Source: Clostridium aceticum (GTDB lineage: Bacteria; Bacillota; Clostridia; Peptostreptococcales; Natronincolaceae). Taken from it: a stretch of 64,000 bases of DNA. Under the pieces are notes generated by a model. It was not told the origin of the DNA. It did no database searches and worked only from the letters and a program-made list of their open reading frames with translations. Positions 37,957 through 47,369 of this stretch are shown here, in pieces; positions within the stretch are counted from its first letter, which is position 1; the number at the start of each line of letters is the position of its first letter. The stretch covers positions 2,037,418 through 2,101,417 of the forward strand of contig NZ_CP009687.1 in NCBI RefSeq assembly GCF_001042715.1, read 5' to 3'. The position numbers were made by a program, and so were the translations under genes.

Positions 37957-38586
37957 CTAATTTAACCAGTATTTCAATATATCCTTATACATCTTTAGCC
38001 TCCAAACCATTCCCTTGGTGAGGCCTAGCTTTTCCTCTTTCATTACATGACTTATATCCTTTAACATCACCTGTTTTGTTGTAATACAGTTTTCTTTAAT
38101 ATACTTAGAAAGGGCTACTTCAAGACTATAGCCACTCATATTTAAATTAAGAATATCTCTTGCTAAATGTCGCTTAAAAGCCCTCTGCCCCGATAGATTG
38201 GGAGCAATCTTTTGTGCTAGATTGGTGATGGTCCTCCCGGACTCAAATATACCTACCGTCATCTCTATATTTTCTTGAAGCAGTGGCAGGATCAAATCTT
38301 CTATATGCTCCTCAGTTAAGCCTACTAAGTCAGCATCTAAGAAGAGTATGATCTCACCATCGCAACCTTCAAGTCCCCGCTTTATTGCTTCAGCCTTTCC
38401 TCTATTTTCAGGTAATTGTATTACAGTTGTATTATTGTATTCAGTAGCAATTAAAGCAGTATGATCCCTTGATCCATCATCTATCACAATAACATTTGTA
38501 ATCATTGAGGATTTACTTAAAGGTTCTAATACATTTTTTATCCTCATTTCTTCATTATAGGCAGGAACAATAGCAGACACCTTCAT
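37957..38586 (-). CDS. Family 2 glycosyltransferase
   Basis: A 209-residue GT-A fold enzyme with SAIVPAYNEEMRIKNVLEPL, NVIVIDDGSRDHT and the metal-binding DxD in EIILFLDADLVGL (about residues 75-87). No membrane helix is evident, so it is likely soluble or peripheral. The closest family type is GT2 (DPM1/glucosyl-3-phosphoglycerate synthase-like); donor and acceptor are not indicated. It is placed between polC and ispG, in a position where Bacillus has proS; 15-16 bp gaps on each side suggest it is transcribed with ispG and polC. Confidence 0.8.
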   Translation of the reverse strand: MKVSAIVPAYNEEMRIKNVLEPLSKSSMITNVIVIDDGSRDHTALIATEYNNTTVIQLPENRGKAEAIKRGLEGCDGEIILFLDADLVGLTEEHIEDLILPLLQENIEMTVGIFESGRTITNLAQKIAPNLSGQRAFKRHLARDILNLNMSGYSLEVALSKYIKENCITTKQVMLKDISHVMKEEKLGLTKGMVWRLKMYKDILKYWLN

Positions 38587-38601
38587 AAAGATACTCCTTT
38601 G

Positions 38602-39648
38602 CTACATATTTTCTATTTCTTCCATGAGGGTTTGTATAATTTCTTTCTCTGGAACTTTTTTTATAATTTTACCCTTTTTAAATAGTAGTCCTGATTCACT
38701 TCCACCAGCAATCCCAATATCGGCATCTCTAGCTTCTCCTGGACCATTTACAGCACAACCCATGATGGCTACCTTTAGTGGTTTTTTGAGATGGCTTATT
38801 TTTTTTTCTATTTCATTTGCTAGATCAATTAAATTAATTTGACATCTGCCACAGGTAGGACAAGATATCATGGTAATTTCATTTTTTATTAGTCCTAGTG
38901 ATTTTAATATTTCCTTACCTACTTTAATCTCTTCAACCGGATCTCCTGTTAGTGAAACACGAATCGTATCTCCTATCCCCATCAACAGCAATGCTCCAAT
39001 TCCAATAGATGATTTTACGGTTCCTCCCCATATTGTACCAGCTTCAGTGATACCTAAATGCAATGGGTAATCCACCGCCTCAGCCATTTTTTTATAAGCA
39101 TCTACTGTTAGATGTACATCACTGGCCTTTAAAGATATCACGATATTATAAAAATTCATCTCTTCAAGAATAGCTATATGAGCTAAAGCACTTTCTACCA
39201 TTGCCTCCGCTGTAGGATGTCCATACTTCTGTAAAAGATTTTTTTCCAAAGACCCGGCATTTACACCTATTCTAATTTTAACGTTTCTCTCCTTAGCAAG
39301 TTTCACTACTTCCTTTACCCGACTTTTATCTCCTATATTGCCAGGATTTAATCTCAATCCATCGATTCCCTGCTTTAAAGATTCTAAAGCCAGACGATAA
39401 TCAAAGTGGATGTCTGCTACAATAGGGATAGAGGTTTGCACCTTAATGTCTTTTAATGCTTCTGCTGCCTGCATATTTGGAACAGCAACTCTAACAATAT
39501 CACAACCTGCCTCTTCTAGCCTATGAATTTGTTTTACAGTGGAGGTAATATCCCTTGTATCTGTTGTTGTCATAGATTGAAGAGATATGGGATGATTAGC
39601 ACCAATAAAAATATTGCCACATGTAATTTCCTTTGTACTTCTTCTCAA
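38602..39648 (-). CDS. ispG: 4-hydroxy-3-methylbut-2-en-1-yl diphosphate synthase (flavodoxin/ferredoxin)
   Basis: Penultimate MEP-pathway enzyme with a 4Fe-4S cluster. It contains [36 protein letters not shown], the cluster cysteines in [13 protein letters not shown] and [10 protein letters not shown], and the glutamate within that last motif as third ligand. 348 residues, the two-domain bacterial form. It works after dxr in the same cluster (rseP lies between). Confidence 0.96.
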   Translation of the reverse strand: MRRSTKEITCGNIFIGANHPISLQSMTTTDTRDITSTVKQIHRLEEAGCDIVRVAVPNMQAAEALKDIKVQTSIPIVADIHFDYRLALESLKQGIDGLRLNPGNIGDKSRVKEVVKLAKERNVKIRIGVNAGSLEKNLLQKYGHPTAEAMVESALAHIAILEEMNFYNIVISLKASDVHLTVDAYKKMAEAVDYPLHLGITEAGTIWGGTVKSSIGIGALLLMGIGDTIRVSLTGDPVEEIKVGKEILKSLGLIKNEITMISCPTCGRCQINLIDLANEIEKKISHLKKPLKVAIMGCAVNGPGEARDADIGIAGGSESGLLFKKGKIIKKVPEKEIIQTLMEEIENM

Positions 39649-39711
39649 ATCTTACCACCTCGGTTAAATTATATGACTGGATTTCTAGAATTTTTCAGGC
39701 TATACATCTGC

Positions 39712-40725
39712 TTAACTACTAAAAAAGGTTAATATATCTTTATAGGTAATAATTATCATCAATAACATCAATAATGCTAAGCCCACCATGTGAACAAAGG
39801 CTTCCTTATCTGGATCAACTGGTTTACCTCTAAAAAGTTCAAATATGAGAAATAAAATTCTGCTTCCATCCAAAGCGGGAATAGGCAGTAGGTTGATGAT
39901 CCCCAGGTTAATGCTTATTAGTGCTGCTAGATACAAAACATTATAGAAGCCATCTCTGCTGGCTTGACCCACTAAGCTTATAATGCCTACAGGTCCAACT
40001 ACTTCTGCTGATGTAGCCTGCCTTCTAAACAATCGTCCAAAAAAAGCTAGCATTTCTGTAAAAATCATCTTTGTTTGTTCATAACTGCCTCTCAATGCTA
40101 AGGTTACAGATTTTTCCGTAACTGGTACTATGCCAATCATAAATCTATCGGTGCTTTCATCTGCTTCTGGTTTTACCATCTTTTGAATTTTCTCATTACC
40201 CCTCATTAGTTCAACCTCTAGTGTTTCACCTTGGGAAATGTTTATTTCCTCCACCAAATGATCCCAGTCTCTTATAGCTACATTGTTAACGGATAGAATT
40301 TTATCGTTTTCGTGAATTCCTGCCATTGCTGCAGGAGAATTTTCCATGACTTGTTGTATTCTAGTGGTAGGTGTCCCCATCACATTGTAGAAAATAATAG
40401 CAAATAAAAGAATCGATAGAATAAAATTCATGAAAGGGCCTGCAAAAATTACTGCAATCCTTTCTCCCACGGTTTTTTTGCTAAAGCTCCTTGAATCATT
40501 AGAAACCTCGTCTTCTCCCTCCATCTTCACATACCCACCTATAGGTAAAATTCTTATAGAGTAATCGGTTTCTCCTCGCTTATACCTTAAGAGTCTAGGC
40601 CCCATACCTATGGCAAACTCGTGGACTTTAATACCTACCATTTTAGCAACACTAAAATGTCCCAACTCATGAATAAAGACCAATAAACCAAATACAAAAA
40701 TCGCCGTTAGTGCTGTTTTCAACAT
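39712..40725 (-). CDS. rseP: Site-2 intramembrane zinc metalloprotease RseP/RasP
   Basis: Polytopic M50 protease that cleaves anti-sigma factors and remnant signal peptides within the membrane. The active site HELGH is at residues 19-23 in helix 1. A PDZ domain (about 115-190, IQQVMENSPAAMAGIHENDK) follows. The second catalytic motif NLLPIPALDG lies at 278-287. Four hydrophobic segments are apparent. 337 residues. It follows dxr by 11 bp, the classic dxr-rseP arrangement. Confidence 0.95.
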   Translation of the reverse strand: MLKTALTAIFVFGLLVFIHELGHFSVAKMVGIKVHEFAIGMGPRLLRYKRGETDYSIRILPIGGYVKMEGEDEVSNDSRSFSKKTVGERIAVIFAGPFMNFILSILLFAIIFYNVMGTPTTRIQQVMENSPAAMAGIHENDKILSVNNVAIRDWDHLVEEINISQGETLEVELMRGNEKIQKMVKPEADESTDRFMIGIVPVTEKSVTLALRGSYEQTKMIFTEMLAFFGRLFRRQATSAEVVGPVGIISLVGQASRDGFYNVLYLAALISINLGIINLLPIPALDGSRILFLIFELFRGKPVDPDKEAFVHMVGLALLMLLMIIITYKDILTFFSS

Positions 40726-40736
40726 TAAACACCTTC

Positions 40737-41885
40737 CTATCTTAATTCATTGACAATCCAACTTCTCACCCACTGTTCTAACATTTGTAGTTCTTCAGTG
40801 GTACTATAAGGGAAGGATTGATGCACCTCCATAATTCTTGTTATGTATTCTGCTATGTCGTAAAAACCTATTCTATTTTTTAAATAATAATCCACCAATA
40901 TTTCATTAGCAGCGTTCAAAACACAAGGCATTGTACCGCCTATTTCTATCGCCTTATAGGCTAAAGCCAGACAAGGAAATCTTTTTACATCTGGTTCTGT
41001 AAAAGTTAATTGATTGACCTTCTTAAAGTCTAGCCTTCTTACTTCTCCTTTTATTCTCTCTGGATAAGAAAGCGCATACTGAATAGGTAATTTCATATCC
41101 GGTATTCCTAATTGTGCAAGAATAGAGAAGTCTTTTAGTTCTACCATAGAGTGGATAATGCTCTGTGGATGTATCGTTACTTCTATTTTATCCACATCTA
41201 CATGAAATAACCATTTCGCTTCTATAACCTCTAGTCCTTTATTCATTAGCGTTGCAGAATCAATGGAAATTTTTTTTCCCATATCCCAATTAGGATGCTT
41301 TAGTGCTTCCTTAAAGGTAGCACTTTGAATTTCTTCATAAGACCATTCTCTAAAAGGTCCTCCTGAAGCCGTTAGTATAATCTTGGAAATATCAGTGATT
41401 TTTTCCCCATTTAGACATTGAAATATAGCAGAGTGTTCACTATCTACCGGAAGAATCTTTACATTATTTTTAAGACATTCCTTCATCACCAGCTCTCCAG
41501 CCGCTACTAGTGTTTCTTTATTTGCCAATGCAACTGTTTTCTTGCTTCTAATAGCCTCTAGAGTCGGTAGTAAGCCTATACTACCCACCACTGCATTCAA
41601 TACCAAGTCAGCTTTGTCATGGGTAGCAACTTCAATTAATCCTTCTATCCCAGAGCAAATTTTTATATTTGCCGAAATTCTAGAGGCTAGTATTTGTGCT
41701 TTTTCTTCATCAAAAACAGCAACCAGCTTCGGTTGAAATTTTTGAATCTGCATTTCAAGTTCATCTATATTCTGCATCACAGCTAATCCTACTACCTTAA
41801 ACTTTTCTGGATGTTCTTCAATAATTTCTAATGTCTGTTTTCCAATAGATCCTGTAGATCCTAAAATACTAAGTTTTTTTGTCAT
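40737..41885 (-). CDS. dxr: 1-deoxy-D-xylulose 5-phosphate reductoisomerase
   Basis: NADPH-dependent enzyme converting DXP to MEP, the first committed step of isoprenoid synthesis here. The Rossmann motif ILGSTGSIGKQTLEII (7-22), ANKETLVAAG, VDSEHSAIFQCL and TASGGPFREW with metal and substrate contacts are all present. 382 residues is normal. It is part of the frr-uppS-cdsA-dxr-rseP-ispG block. Confidence 0.97.
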   Translation of the reverse strand: MTKKLSILGSTGSIGKQTLEIIEEHPEKFKVVGLAVMQNIDELEMQIQKFQPKLVAVFDEEKAQILASRISANIKICSGIEGLIEVATHDKADLVLNAVVGSIGLLPTLEAIRSKKTVALANKETLVAAGELVMKECLKNNVKILPVDSEHSAIFQCLNGEKITDISKIILTASGGPFREWSYEEIQSATFKEALKHPNWDMGKKISIDSATLMNKGLEVIEAKWLFHVDVDKIEVTIHPQSIIHSMVELKDFSILAQLGIPDMKLPIQYALSYPERIKGEVRRLDFKKVNQLTFTEPDVKRFPCLALAYKAIEIGGTMPCVLNAANEILVDYYLKNRIGFYDIAEYITRIMEVHQSFPYSTTEELQMLEQWVRSWIVNELR

Positions 41886-41906
41886 CCCTTCACCTCATAC
41901 TCAATA

Positions 41907-41938
41907 AAATAAGCATTGCTTTAAGGCTATGCTTATTT
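41907..41938 (-). terminator. Possible terminator between cdsA and dxr
   Basis: AAATAAGCAT (41907-41916) pairs with ATGCTTATTT (41929-41938). On the minus strand it is followed by TATTGAG, a weak U-tract. It lies about 135 bp after cdsA and 22 bp before dxr, so it could attenuate entry into dxr. Confidence 0.45.
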
Positions 41939-42072
41939 AAGATTGCTATTTTATATAGATATACTCCTGTAAATTTTATTAAATTTTATTAAACCAAGGA
42001 TTATATTTACAGTTCCTCCTATGATTTTTAACCAAAGAGAAAAATAAATATCCTGAATACTAAAAAACAAGT

Positions 42073-42864
42073 CTACAAGTGTATACCTATAAGTAAAATG
42101 AAAAAGTAATAAACCGTAGGAGCAGTAAATATAATACTATCAAATCGATCTAAAACCCCACCATGACCTGGTATTAGGTTGCCAAAGTCCTTAACCCCTG
42201 TATATCTTTTAATCTGAGAAGCAGTTAAATCTCCCATTTGAGAAATAATGCTTCCAATCATCCCTAGAAAAATAATCATTACGATATATTCTATGAAAAA
42301 TACATAGGCAAATATACCACATGAAAGCATACTTCCCAAAGTCCCGGCGATGGCTCCTTCAACTGTTTTCTTGGGACTGATTCTAGGGCATAGTTTTCTT
42401 TTGCCGAAAAAATATCCTCCAAAGTATGCAAATGTATCGGTGGACCAAGCAATAATAAATATTAGCCAAATAATATTGCTGTTTCTAAGATTGCTTGTTA
42501 GAATAATATGTCCTAAAAGGAATACAATATAAGTAACCCCATAAAAAGATAAACCAGCATCAACAATAGTATATTTTTGACTATGCAATAACAATATACT
42601 GAATAAGAGAATGGCTATAAAAACAAAAAAAAGTAAATAGTTCATATCTATAGCAAAATAAAAAGCAGTTAGCAAAAGAATTGTTAACCCATAGCCTATA
42701 TATTTCATAGGCCGATAGCTTTTAATGGTCATGGCATGATAAAATTCATTTAATCCTATCAATGATATCAACATGGTGGCTAAATATAAAAGAAGTCCTC
42801 CCTGTAGGACAATAAAAACTAGTACGGGAATCCCTACAAAACCACTGATTATTCTCTTCAACAT
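42073..42864 (-). CDS. cdsA: Phosphatidate cytidylyltransferase
   Basis: Multipass membrane enzyme that makes CDP-diacylglycerol, the precursor used by PgsA. The C-terminal signature is complete: SQIKRYTGVKDFGNLIPGHGG followed by VLDRFDS. Hydrophobic helices fill the N-terminal two thirds. Start ATG 42864 (MLKRIISGFVG) has AAAAGGGG before it; the open frame upstream overlaps uppS and lacks a ribosome binding site. 263 residues. It sits 13 bp after uppS. Confidence 0.94.
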   Translation of the reverse strand: MLKRIISGFVGIPVLVFIVLQGGLLLYLATMLISLIGLNEFYHAMTIKSYRPMKYIGYGLTILLLTAFYFAIDMNYLLFFVFIAILLFSILLLHSQKYTIVDAGLSFYGVTYIVFLLGHIILTSNLRNSNIIWLIFIIAWSTDTFAYFGGYFFGKRKLCPRISPKKTVEGAIAGTLGSMLSCGIFAYVFFIEYIVMIIFLGMIGSIISQMGDLTASQIKRYTGVKDFGNLIPGHGGVLDRFDSIIFTAPTVYYFFILLIGIHL

Positions 42865-42877
42865 GAAATCACCCCTT

Positions 42878-43636
42878 TTAAGCTCCACCATATCGTCTTT
42901 GCCTGTTTTTGAAGTCCTCAATGGCTTCTAATAAGTGAGCCCCCGTAAAGTCTGGCCAATATACATCTGAAAACCACAGCTCCGTATAAGCAACCTGCCA
43001 TAAAAGAAAGTTGCTCAATCTATATTCACCACTTGTCCTAATTAATAAATCTGGATCTGGACAATCCCCTGTGTCTAAATGTATTTTTATTAGATTTTCA
43101 TCTATATCTTTCATCTCTAACGCTTCACTTAATAACTTTTCAGCTATATTTTTGACACACCTAACCATTTCATCACGGCTTCCGTAGTTTAATGCAATAT
43201 TAACACATAAGCCCTCATTATTTTTTGTTAGTTCCTTCGCCCTATCGATTTCAGCACTTACTGCCTTTGGAAACTTTGTAAGATCTCCAATTGTATTAAT
43301 TTTTACATTGTTTTTATGTAATTCACTTACTTCCTTTTTTAAGTACTCTATCAATAATTTCATTAAAGCCGATACCTCGTCTGTAGATCTTTTCCAATTT
43401 TCTGTTGAAAAGGCGTATAAAGTTAAGTATTTTACACCTATATTCGATGCTGTTTTGATCACTTCTCTTATGGCGTTTACACCTGCACGATGCCCTAGCG
43501 TTCTTGGAAGGTTTCGTTTTTTAGCCCATCTTCCATTTCCATCCATAATAATACCAACATGTTGAGGGACTTTTTCTTGATGATTATAAAATATTTTTGC
43601 ATCTTTATCTTCAATGATGTCACTTGTTTTGTTCAT
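42878..43636 (-). CDS. uppS: Undecaprenyl diphosphate synthase
   Basis: Cis-prenyltransferase producing the C55 lipid carrier for wall polymers. The signature [20 protein letters not shown] contains catalytic Asp32; further motifs [13 protein letters not shown] and [19 protein letters not shown] and the C-terminal [12 protein letters not shown] are present. 252 residues. A GC-rich hairpin lies just upstream of its ribosome binding site (43661-43674). Confidence 0.96.
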   Translation of the reverse strand: MNKTSDIIEDKDAKIFYNHQEKVPQHVGIIMDGNGRWAKKRNLPRTLGHRAGVNAIREVIKTASNIGVKYLTLYAFSTENWKRSTDEVSALMKLLIEYLKKEVSELHKNNVKINTIGDLTKFPKAVSAEIDRAKELTKNNEGLCVNIALNYGSRDEMVRCVKNIAEKLLSEALEMKDIDENLIKIHLDTGDCPDPDLLIRTSGEYRLSNFLLWQVAYTELWFSDVYWPDFTGAHLLEAIEDFKNRQRRYGGA

Positions 43637-43660
43637 TTACTCACCTCAAGTATTTTTAAA

Positions 43661-43674
43661 CCCCCAAAAGGGGG
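43661..43674 (-). terminator. GC-rich hairpin upstream of uppS (terminator/attenuator)
   Basis: CCCCC (43661-43665) and GGGGG (43670-43674) flank an AAAA loop. On the minus strand TTTAAAAATAC follows. It lies between the mini-protein stop and the uppS ribosome binding site, so it may reduce read-through into uppS or mark an internal operon end. Confidence 0.55.
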
Positions 43675-43675
43675 C

Positions 43676-43864
43676 CTAAAAGTAGGATATGATAAGCTCT
43701 ATTTCAGCGTCTGACAGTTTTCTTGACCGTATAACTCTAGCACGGCCTTCTTGATTCTGGACTTTGAAAATACTTTCTTTCACAAGAACTTCAAAAGATT
43801 TAGATTCCAGTAGAAACATAGCTTCTTCAAGCTTATAGCCTAGAACATCTGGTAGTATATTCAA
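43676..43864 (-). CDS. PASTA-like mini-protein between frr and uppS
   Basis: 62 residues with TTG start at 43864. GGAGG, which sits in the last codons of frr, ends seven bases upstream, and the start follows the frr stop by 2 bp, so translation is very likely coupled. The sequence ILPDVLGYKLEEAMFLLESK resembles the opening of a PASTA repeat (V-P-D-V-x-G-x-x-x-x-x-A-x-x-x-L), and it continues with a predicted beta-rich half (SFEVLVKESIFKV). It has no signal peptide or membrane helix, unlike penicillin-binding proteins and PrkC kinases where PASTA domains usually occur. Function unknown. Confidence 0.75.
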   Translation of the reverse strand: MNILPDVLGYKLEEAMFLLESKSFEVLVKESIFKVQNQEGRARVIRSRKLSDAEIELIISYF

Positions 43865-43866
43865 TC

Positions 43867-44424
43867 TTATACCTCCAAAATTTCTTTTTCTTTTGCTTCT
43901 GCTAATTCATCAATCTTCTTTATAAATTTATCAGTAATTTTTTGCACCTCATCTTGAGCTGCCTTTAAATCATCCTCTGTAAGTTCTCCATCTTTTTGCA
44001 TTTTTTTCAAATCATCATTTGCATTTCTGCGTTCATTCCTGATAGCCACTTTGCTGTCTTCAGCTGTCTTTTTAACAATCTTTGTTAGGTCTTTTCTTCT
44101 GTCCTCTGTAAGTTGTGGGATATTTAATCTTATCACTTTACCATCGTTAGAAGGGTTAATACCTAAATCCGACTGTTGTATGGCTTTTTCAATGGTAGCC
44201 ATAACAGATGGATCATAAGGCTGAATCGTAATTAATCTTGGCTCTGGAGCAGCCACAGATGCAATTTGTTTAATAGGGGTAACAGTTCCATAGTAATCAA
44301 TACTCAATCTGTCCAACATGGATGGGTTTGCTCTGCCAGCTCTTATGGCATTTAAGTCTTCTTTTAAAACTCTGAGGGTTTTGTTCATCTTTTCCTCTAA
44401 ATTTTTATGTGCTTCTAAGTTCAT
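43867..44424 (-). CDS. frr: Ribosome recycling factor
   Basis: Splits post-termination ribosomes together with EF-G. 185 residues with LRVLKEDLNAIRAGRANPSM, VMATIEKAIQQSDLGINPSN and RLNIPQLTEDRRKDL. The order rpsB-tsf-pyrH-frr-uppS is conserved in Firmicutes. Its last codons carry the ribosome binding site of the mini-protein downstream. Confidence 0.97.
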   Translation of the reverse strand: MNLEAHKNLEEKMNKTLRVLKEDLNAIRAGRANPSMLDRLSIDYYGTVTPIKQIASVAAPEPRLITIQPYDPSVMATIEKAIQQSDLGINPSNDGKVIRLNIPQLTEDRRKDLTKIVKKTAEDSKVAIRNERRNANDDLKKMQKDGELTEDDLKAAQDEVQKITDKFIKKIDELAEAKEKEILEV

Positions 44425-44451
44425 GTTTTCTCCTCCCTTATAAAAAAATTA

Positions 44452-45183
<732 letters not shown>

Positions 45184-45296
45184 CTAATTATTTCTACAAT
45201 GAATAAAAAAATCCTCTATTTTATCTATAGTTTTCACTAAAAATCTTTATTTAACACAAAAAATACCTGAATCTATGGAAAATATTTATTTTAAAA

Positions 45297-45316
45297 GAGA
45301 ACACAAAAGTGTTCTC
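45297..45316 (-). terminator. Terminator of the rpsB-tsf unit
   Basis: GAGAACAC (45297-45304) and GTGTTCTC (45309-45316) form a perfect stem with an AAAA loop just after tsf. On the minus strand TTTTAAAATAAAT follows. Confidence 0.8.
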
Positions 45317-45325
45317 CCCATCAAA

Positions 45326-45973
45326 CTATTGACCCATTTGTTTTGCTACTTCTTCTGCAAAGTTTTCTTCTTTTTTCTCTAAACCTTCTCCAACTTCAAA
45401 TCTCACAAATCTTCTAATGCTTAAGTTTTCCCCAATTTTAGAGATTTTTTCTGTTAATAGGCCTCCAACAGTGATGTCTGGGTTCTTTACAAAGGGTTGT
45501 TCTAATAAACAAACTTCCTTATAGTACTTCTCAATTCTACCCTCTACCATCTTGTCTACGATTTTTTCAGGCTTGCCTTCGTTTAAGGCTTGTTTTCTTA
45601 AGATTTCTTTTTCTTTTTCAATTTCATCCTGAGGTACTTCTTCTTTGCTAACATACAAAGGATTAGATGCTGCAATCTGCATAGCTACATCCTTAACAAA
45701 CTCTTTAAACTCTTGATTTTTAGCAACAAAATCTGTTTCAGAGTTTACTTCTACTAATACGCCAATTCTGCCACCATGTATGTAAGATTCTACTAAACCT
45801 TCTGCCGCTATTCTTCCTGCTTTTTTAGCAACAGCAGCAAGTCCTTTTTCCCTTAAAATTTCTACAGCCTTGTCCATATTTCCTGCTGCATCTGTTAGAG
45901 CCTTTTTGCAATCCATCATACCAGCTCCAGTTTTTTCTCTCAATTCTTTTACCATTGCTGCGGTAATATTCAT
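45326..45973 (-). CDS. tsf: Elongation factor Ts
   Basis: Nucleotide exchange factor for EF-Tu. The UBA-like N-terminus has [21 protein letters not shown], followed by [20 protein letters not shown]. 215 residues is the short form (about the length of Thermus EF-Ts and shorter than the ~290-residue form of Bacillus and E. coli): one dimerisation core rather than two subdomains. GGGAGG precedes the ATG. It follows rpsB, separated by a hairpin (46001-46041). Confidence 0.96.
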   Translation of the reverse strand: MNITAAMVKELREKTGAGMMDCKKALTDAAGNMDKAVEILREKGLAAVAKKAGRIAAEGLVESYIHGGRIGVLVEVNSETDFVAKNQEFKEFVKDVAMQIAASNPLYVSKEEVPQDEIEKEKEILRKQALNEGKPEKIVDKMVEGRIEKYYKEVCLLEQPFVKNPDITVGGLLTEKISKIGENLSIRRFVRFEVGEGLEKKEENFAEEVAKQMGQ

Positions 45974-46000
45974 TAATAACGCCTCCCTATAATATTTTTA

Positions 46001-46041
46001 AAGGTAAGGACGTAAGGGAATATTCCCTAAGCCCTTACCTT
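46001..46041 (-). other. Stable hairpin between rpsB and tsf
   Basis: Outer arms AAGGTAAGG (46001-46009) and CCTTACCTT (46033-46041) enclose the inner palindrome AGGGAATATTCCCT (46015-46028). On the minus strand TTAAAAATATTATAG follows, then the tsf ribosome binding site. It may be a partial terminator that sets the rpsB:tsf ratio, or a processing site. Confidence 0.6.
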
Positions 46042-46058
46042 CTCATTGTTAGTATTAA

Positions 46059-46757
46059 CTATTCTTCGATTTGGAATCCTTGTCTTCCTTCTAAAACAGC
46101 ATTTGCTATAGTAGCAGTAAGTAGCTTTACAGCTCTAATTGCATCATCATTACCTGGAATCACATAATCAACATCATCAGGGTCACAATTAGTATCTACA
46201 ATTGATACTACAGGTATACCTAATGTATGAGCTTCTTTGATAGCGATTCTTTCTTTTCTTGGATCTACAATAAAAAGCGCACTAGGCATTTCTTTCATAT
46301 CTTTGATACCGCCTAAGAACTTCTCTAGTTTCTCCATTTCAGCTCTAAGTTTGATAACTTCTTTTTTAGGTAACACATTAAATGTACCATCTTGCTCCAT
46401 AGTTTCCAATTGACGAAGACGATCAATACGATTTTTAATAGTATTGTAATTTGTTAACATACCACCTAACCATCTTTGGTTAACATAGTACATACCACAT
46501 CTTTTTGCCTCTTCCTCGATAGCTTCTTGTGCTTGTTTTTTTGTTCCTACAAAAAGAATGGTTTTTCCTTCTGAAGCTATTTCTTTTACAATGTCATAAC
46601 ACTCTTCTACTTTTTTTACAGTTTTTTGAAGATCTATGATATAGATTCCATTTCTCTCTGTAAAAATATACTCCGCCATTTTAGGGTTCCATCTTCTAGT
46701 TTGATGGCCAAAATGCACACCTGCTTCTAACAATTGTTTCATTGAAATTACTGACAT
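46059..46757 (-). CDS. rpsB: 30S ribosomal protein S2
   Basis: Late-assembling small-subunit protein near the S1/mRNA platform. Contains [67 protein letters not shown] and [20 protein letters not shown]. 232 residues. AAAGGAGG precedes the ATG. It has its own promoter and a structured leader upstream, and begins the rpsB-tsf-pyrH-frr block downstream of the flagellar operon. Confidence 0.98.
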   Translation of the reverse strand: MSVISMKQLLEAGVHFGHQTRRWNPKMAEYIFTERNGIYIIDLQKTVKKVEECYDIVKEIASEGKTILFVGTKKQAQEAIEEEAKRCGMYYVNQRWLGGMLTNYNTIKNRIDRLRQLETMEQDGTFNVLPKKEVIKLRAEMEKLEKFLGGIKDMKEMPSALFIVDPRKERIAIKEAHTLGIPVVSIVDTNCDPDDVDYVIPGNDDAIRAVKLLTATIANAVLEGRQGFQIEE

Positions 46758-46783
46758 TTTACTACCTCCTTTAGTTTTTCCTC

Positions 46784-46841
46784 CATCTTAATCATCTCAA
46801 CCCAGAACCACTTAAGGCACTACTGGATTGATTAAAAGATG
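46784..46841 (-). promoter_or_regulatory. Structured leader of rpsB
   Basis: Outer arms CATCTTAATCA (46784-46794) and TGATTaaAAGATG (46829-46841) pair over 11 bp with a 2-nt bulge, enclosing a second stem with CCAG/CTGG ends. It spans most of the ~100-nt leader and ends shortly before the ribosome binding site. Ribosomal protein leaders of this shape are often feedback sites; that S2 binds here is inferred. Confidence 0.5.
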
Positions 46842-46861
46842 TGTGTTTTATCACCTTTTGT

Positions 46862-46890
46862 ATTCTAACATAATGAAAAACATTTATCAA
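46862..46890 (-). promoter_or_regulatory. Sigma-A promoter of rpsB
   Basis: Minus strand TTGATA (46890-46885), a 17-bp spacer and TAGAAT (46867-46862). This separates rpsB expression from the flagellar operon. The remaining 46891-47077 interval is AT-rich with no gene or terminator that I can support. Confidence 0.7.
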
Positions 46891-47077
46891 CCTAAATTTT
46901 TAAAATTTATTATATTATTGTCAACAAATGCATTTTTTATTAATAAAATCATAATTATCTTAATTTGTGCAATTATTTAGTGTAGCAATGAAAATTTAAT
47001 ATATATCTTTATTCAGTTTTCTCTAAAGTAAATTAAAGATTGGCAAAATTCAGTAATTGATTCGACTTTCTTATATT

Positions 47078-47368
47078 CTAGTATTGATATACCCTTTGAG
47101 TAACATTAGCTTCCTCTATCATATTTATTGTGGATTCAGTTGACGTTTCATTAGCTTCATTGGTTTCACCATGTTGATTTTTTTTAGTTTGGCTTTTTTC
47201 AGAAATTCTCTCGTTGCTTGTAGCCTTAATAAAAGCTTCGTTGTTTTGGTTTTCTAAACTATGTATAGGTTGGGTAATAAATACCATATTCATTATAGCT
47301 GTTATAATCATTCCTATTCCTATTCCTATCACTAAACTTTGAATAGAAAAATATTTCAATAAGTTCAC
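47078..47368 (-). CDS. Small single-pass membrane protein at the end of the flagellar operon
   Basis: 96 residues, not recognised. One N-terminal membrane helix (about residues 12-32, LVIGIGIGMIITAIMNMVF) is followed by a polar region rich in Asn, Glu, Thr and Lys that is probably disordered. Small helix-plus-tail proteins of this sort occur in clostridial flagellar operons near swrB. It starts 1 bp after the SwrB-like gene's stop, so it is certainly in that operon. Function unknown. Confidence 0.6.
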   Translation of the reverse strand: MNLLKYFSIQSLVIGIGIGMIITAIMNMVFITQPIHSLENQNNEAFIKATSNERISEKSQTKKNQHGETNEANETSTESTINMIEEANVTQRVYQY

Positions 47369-47369
47369 C

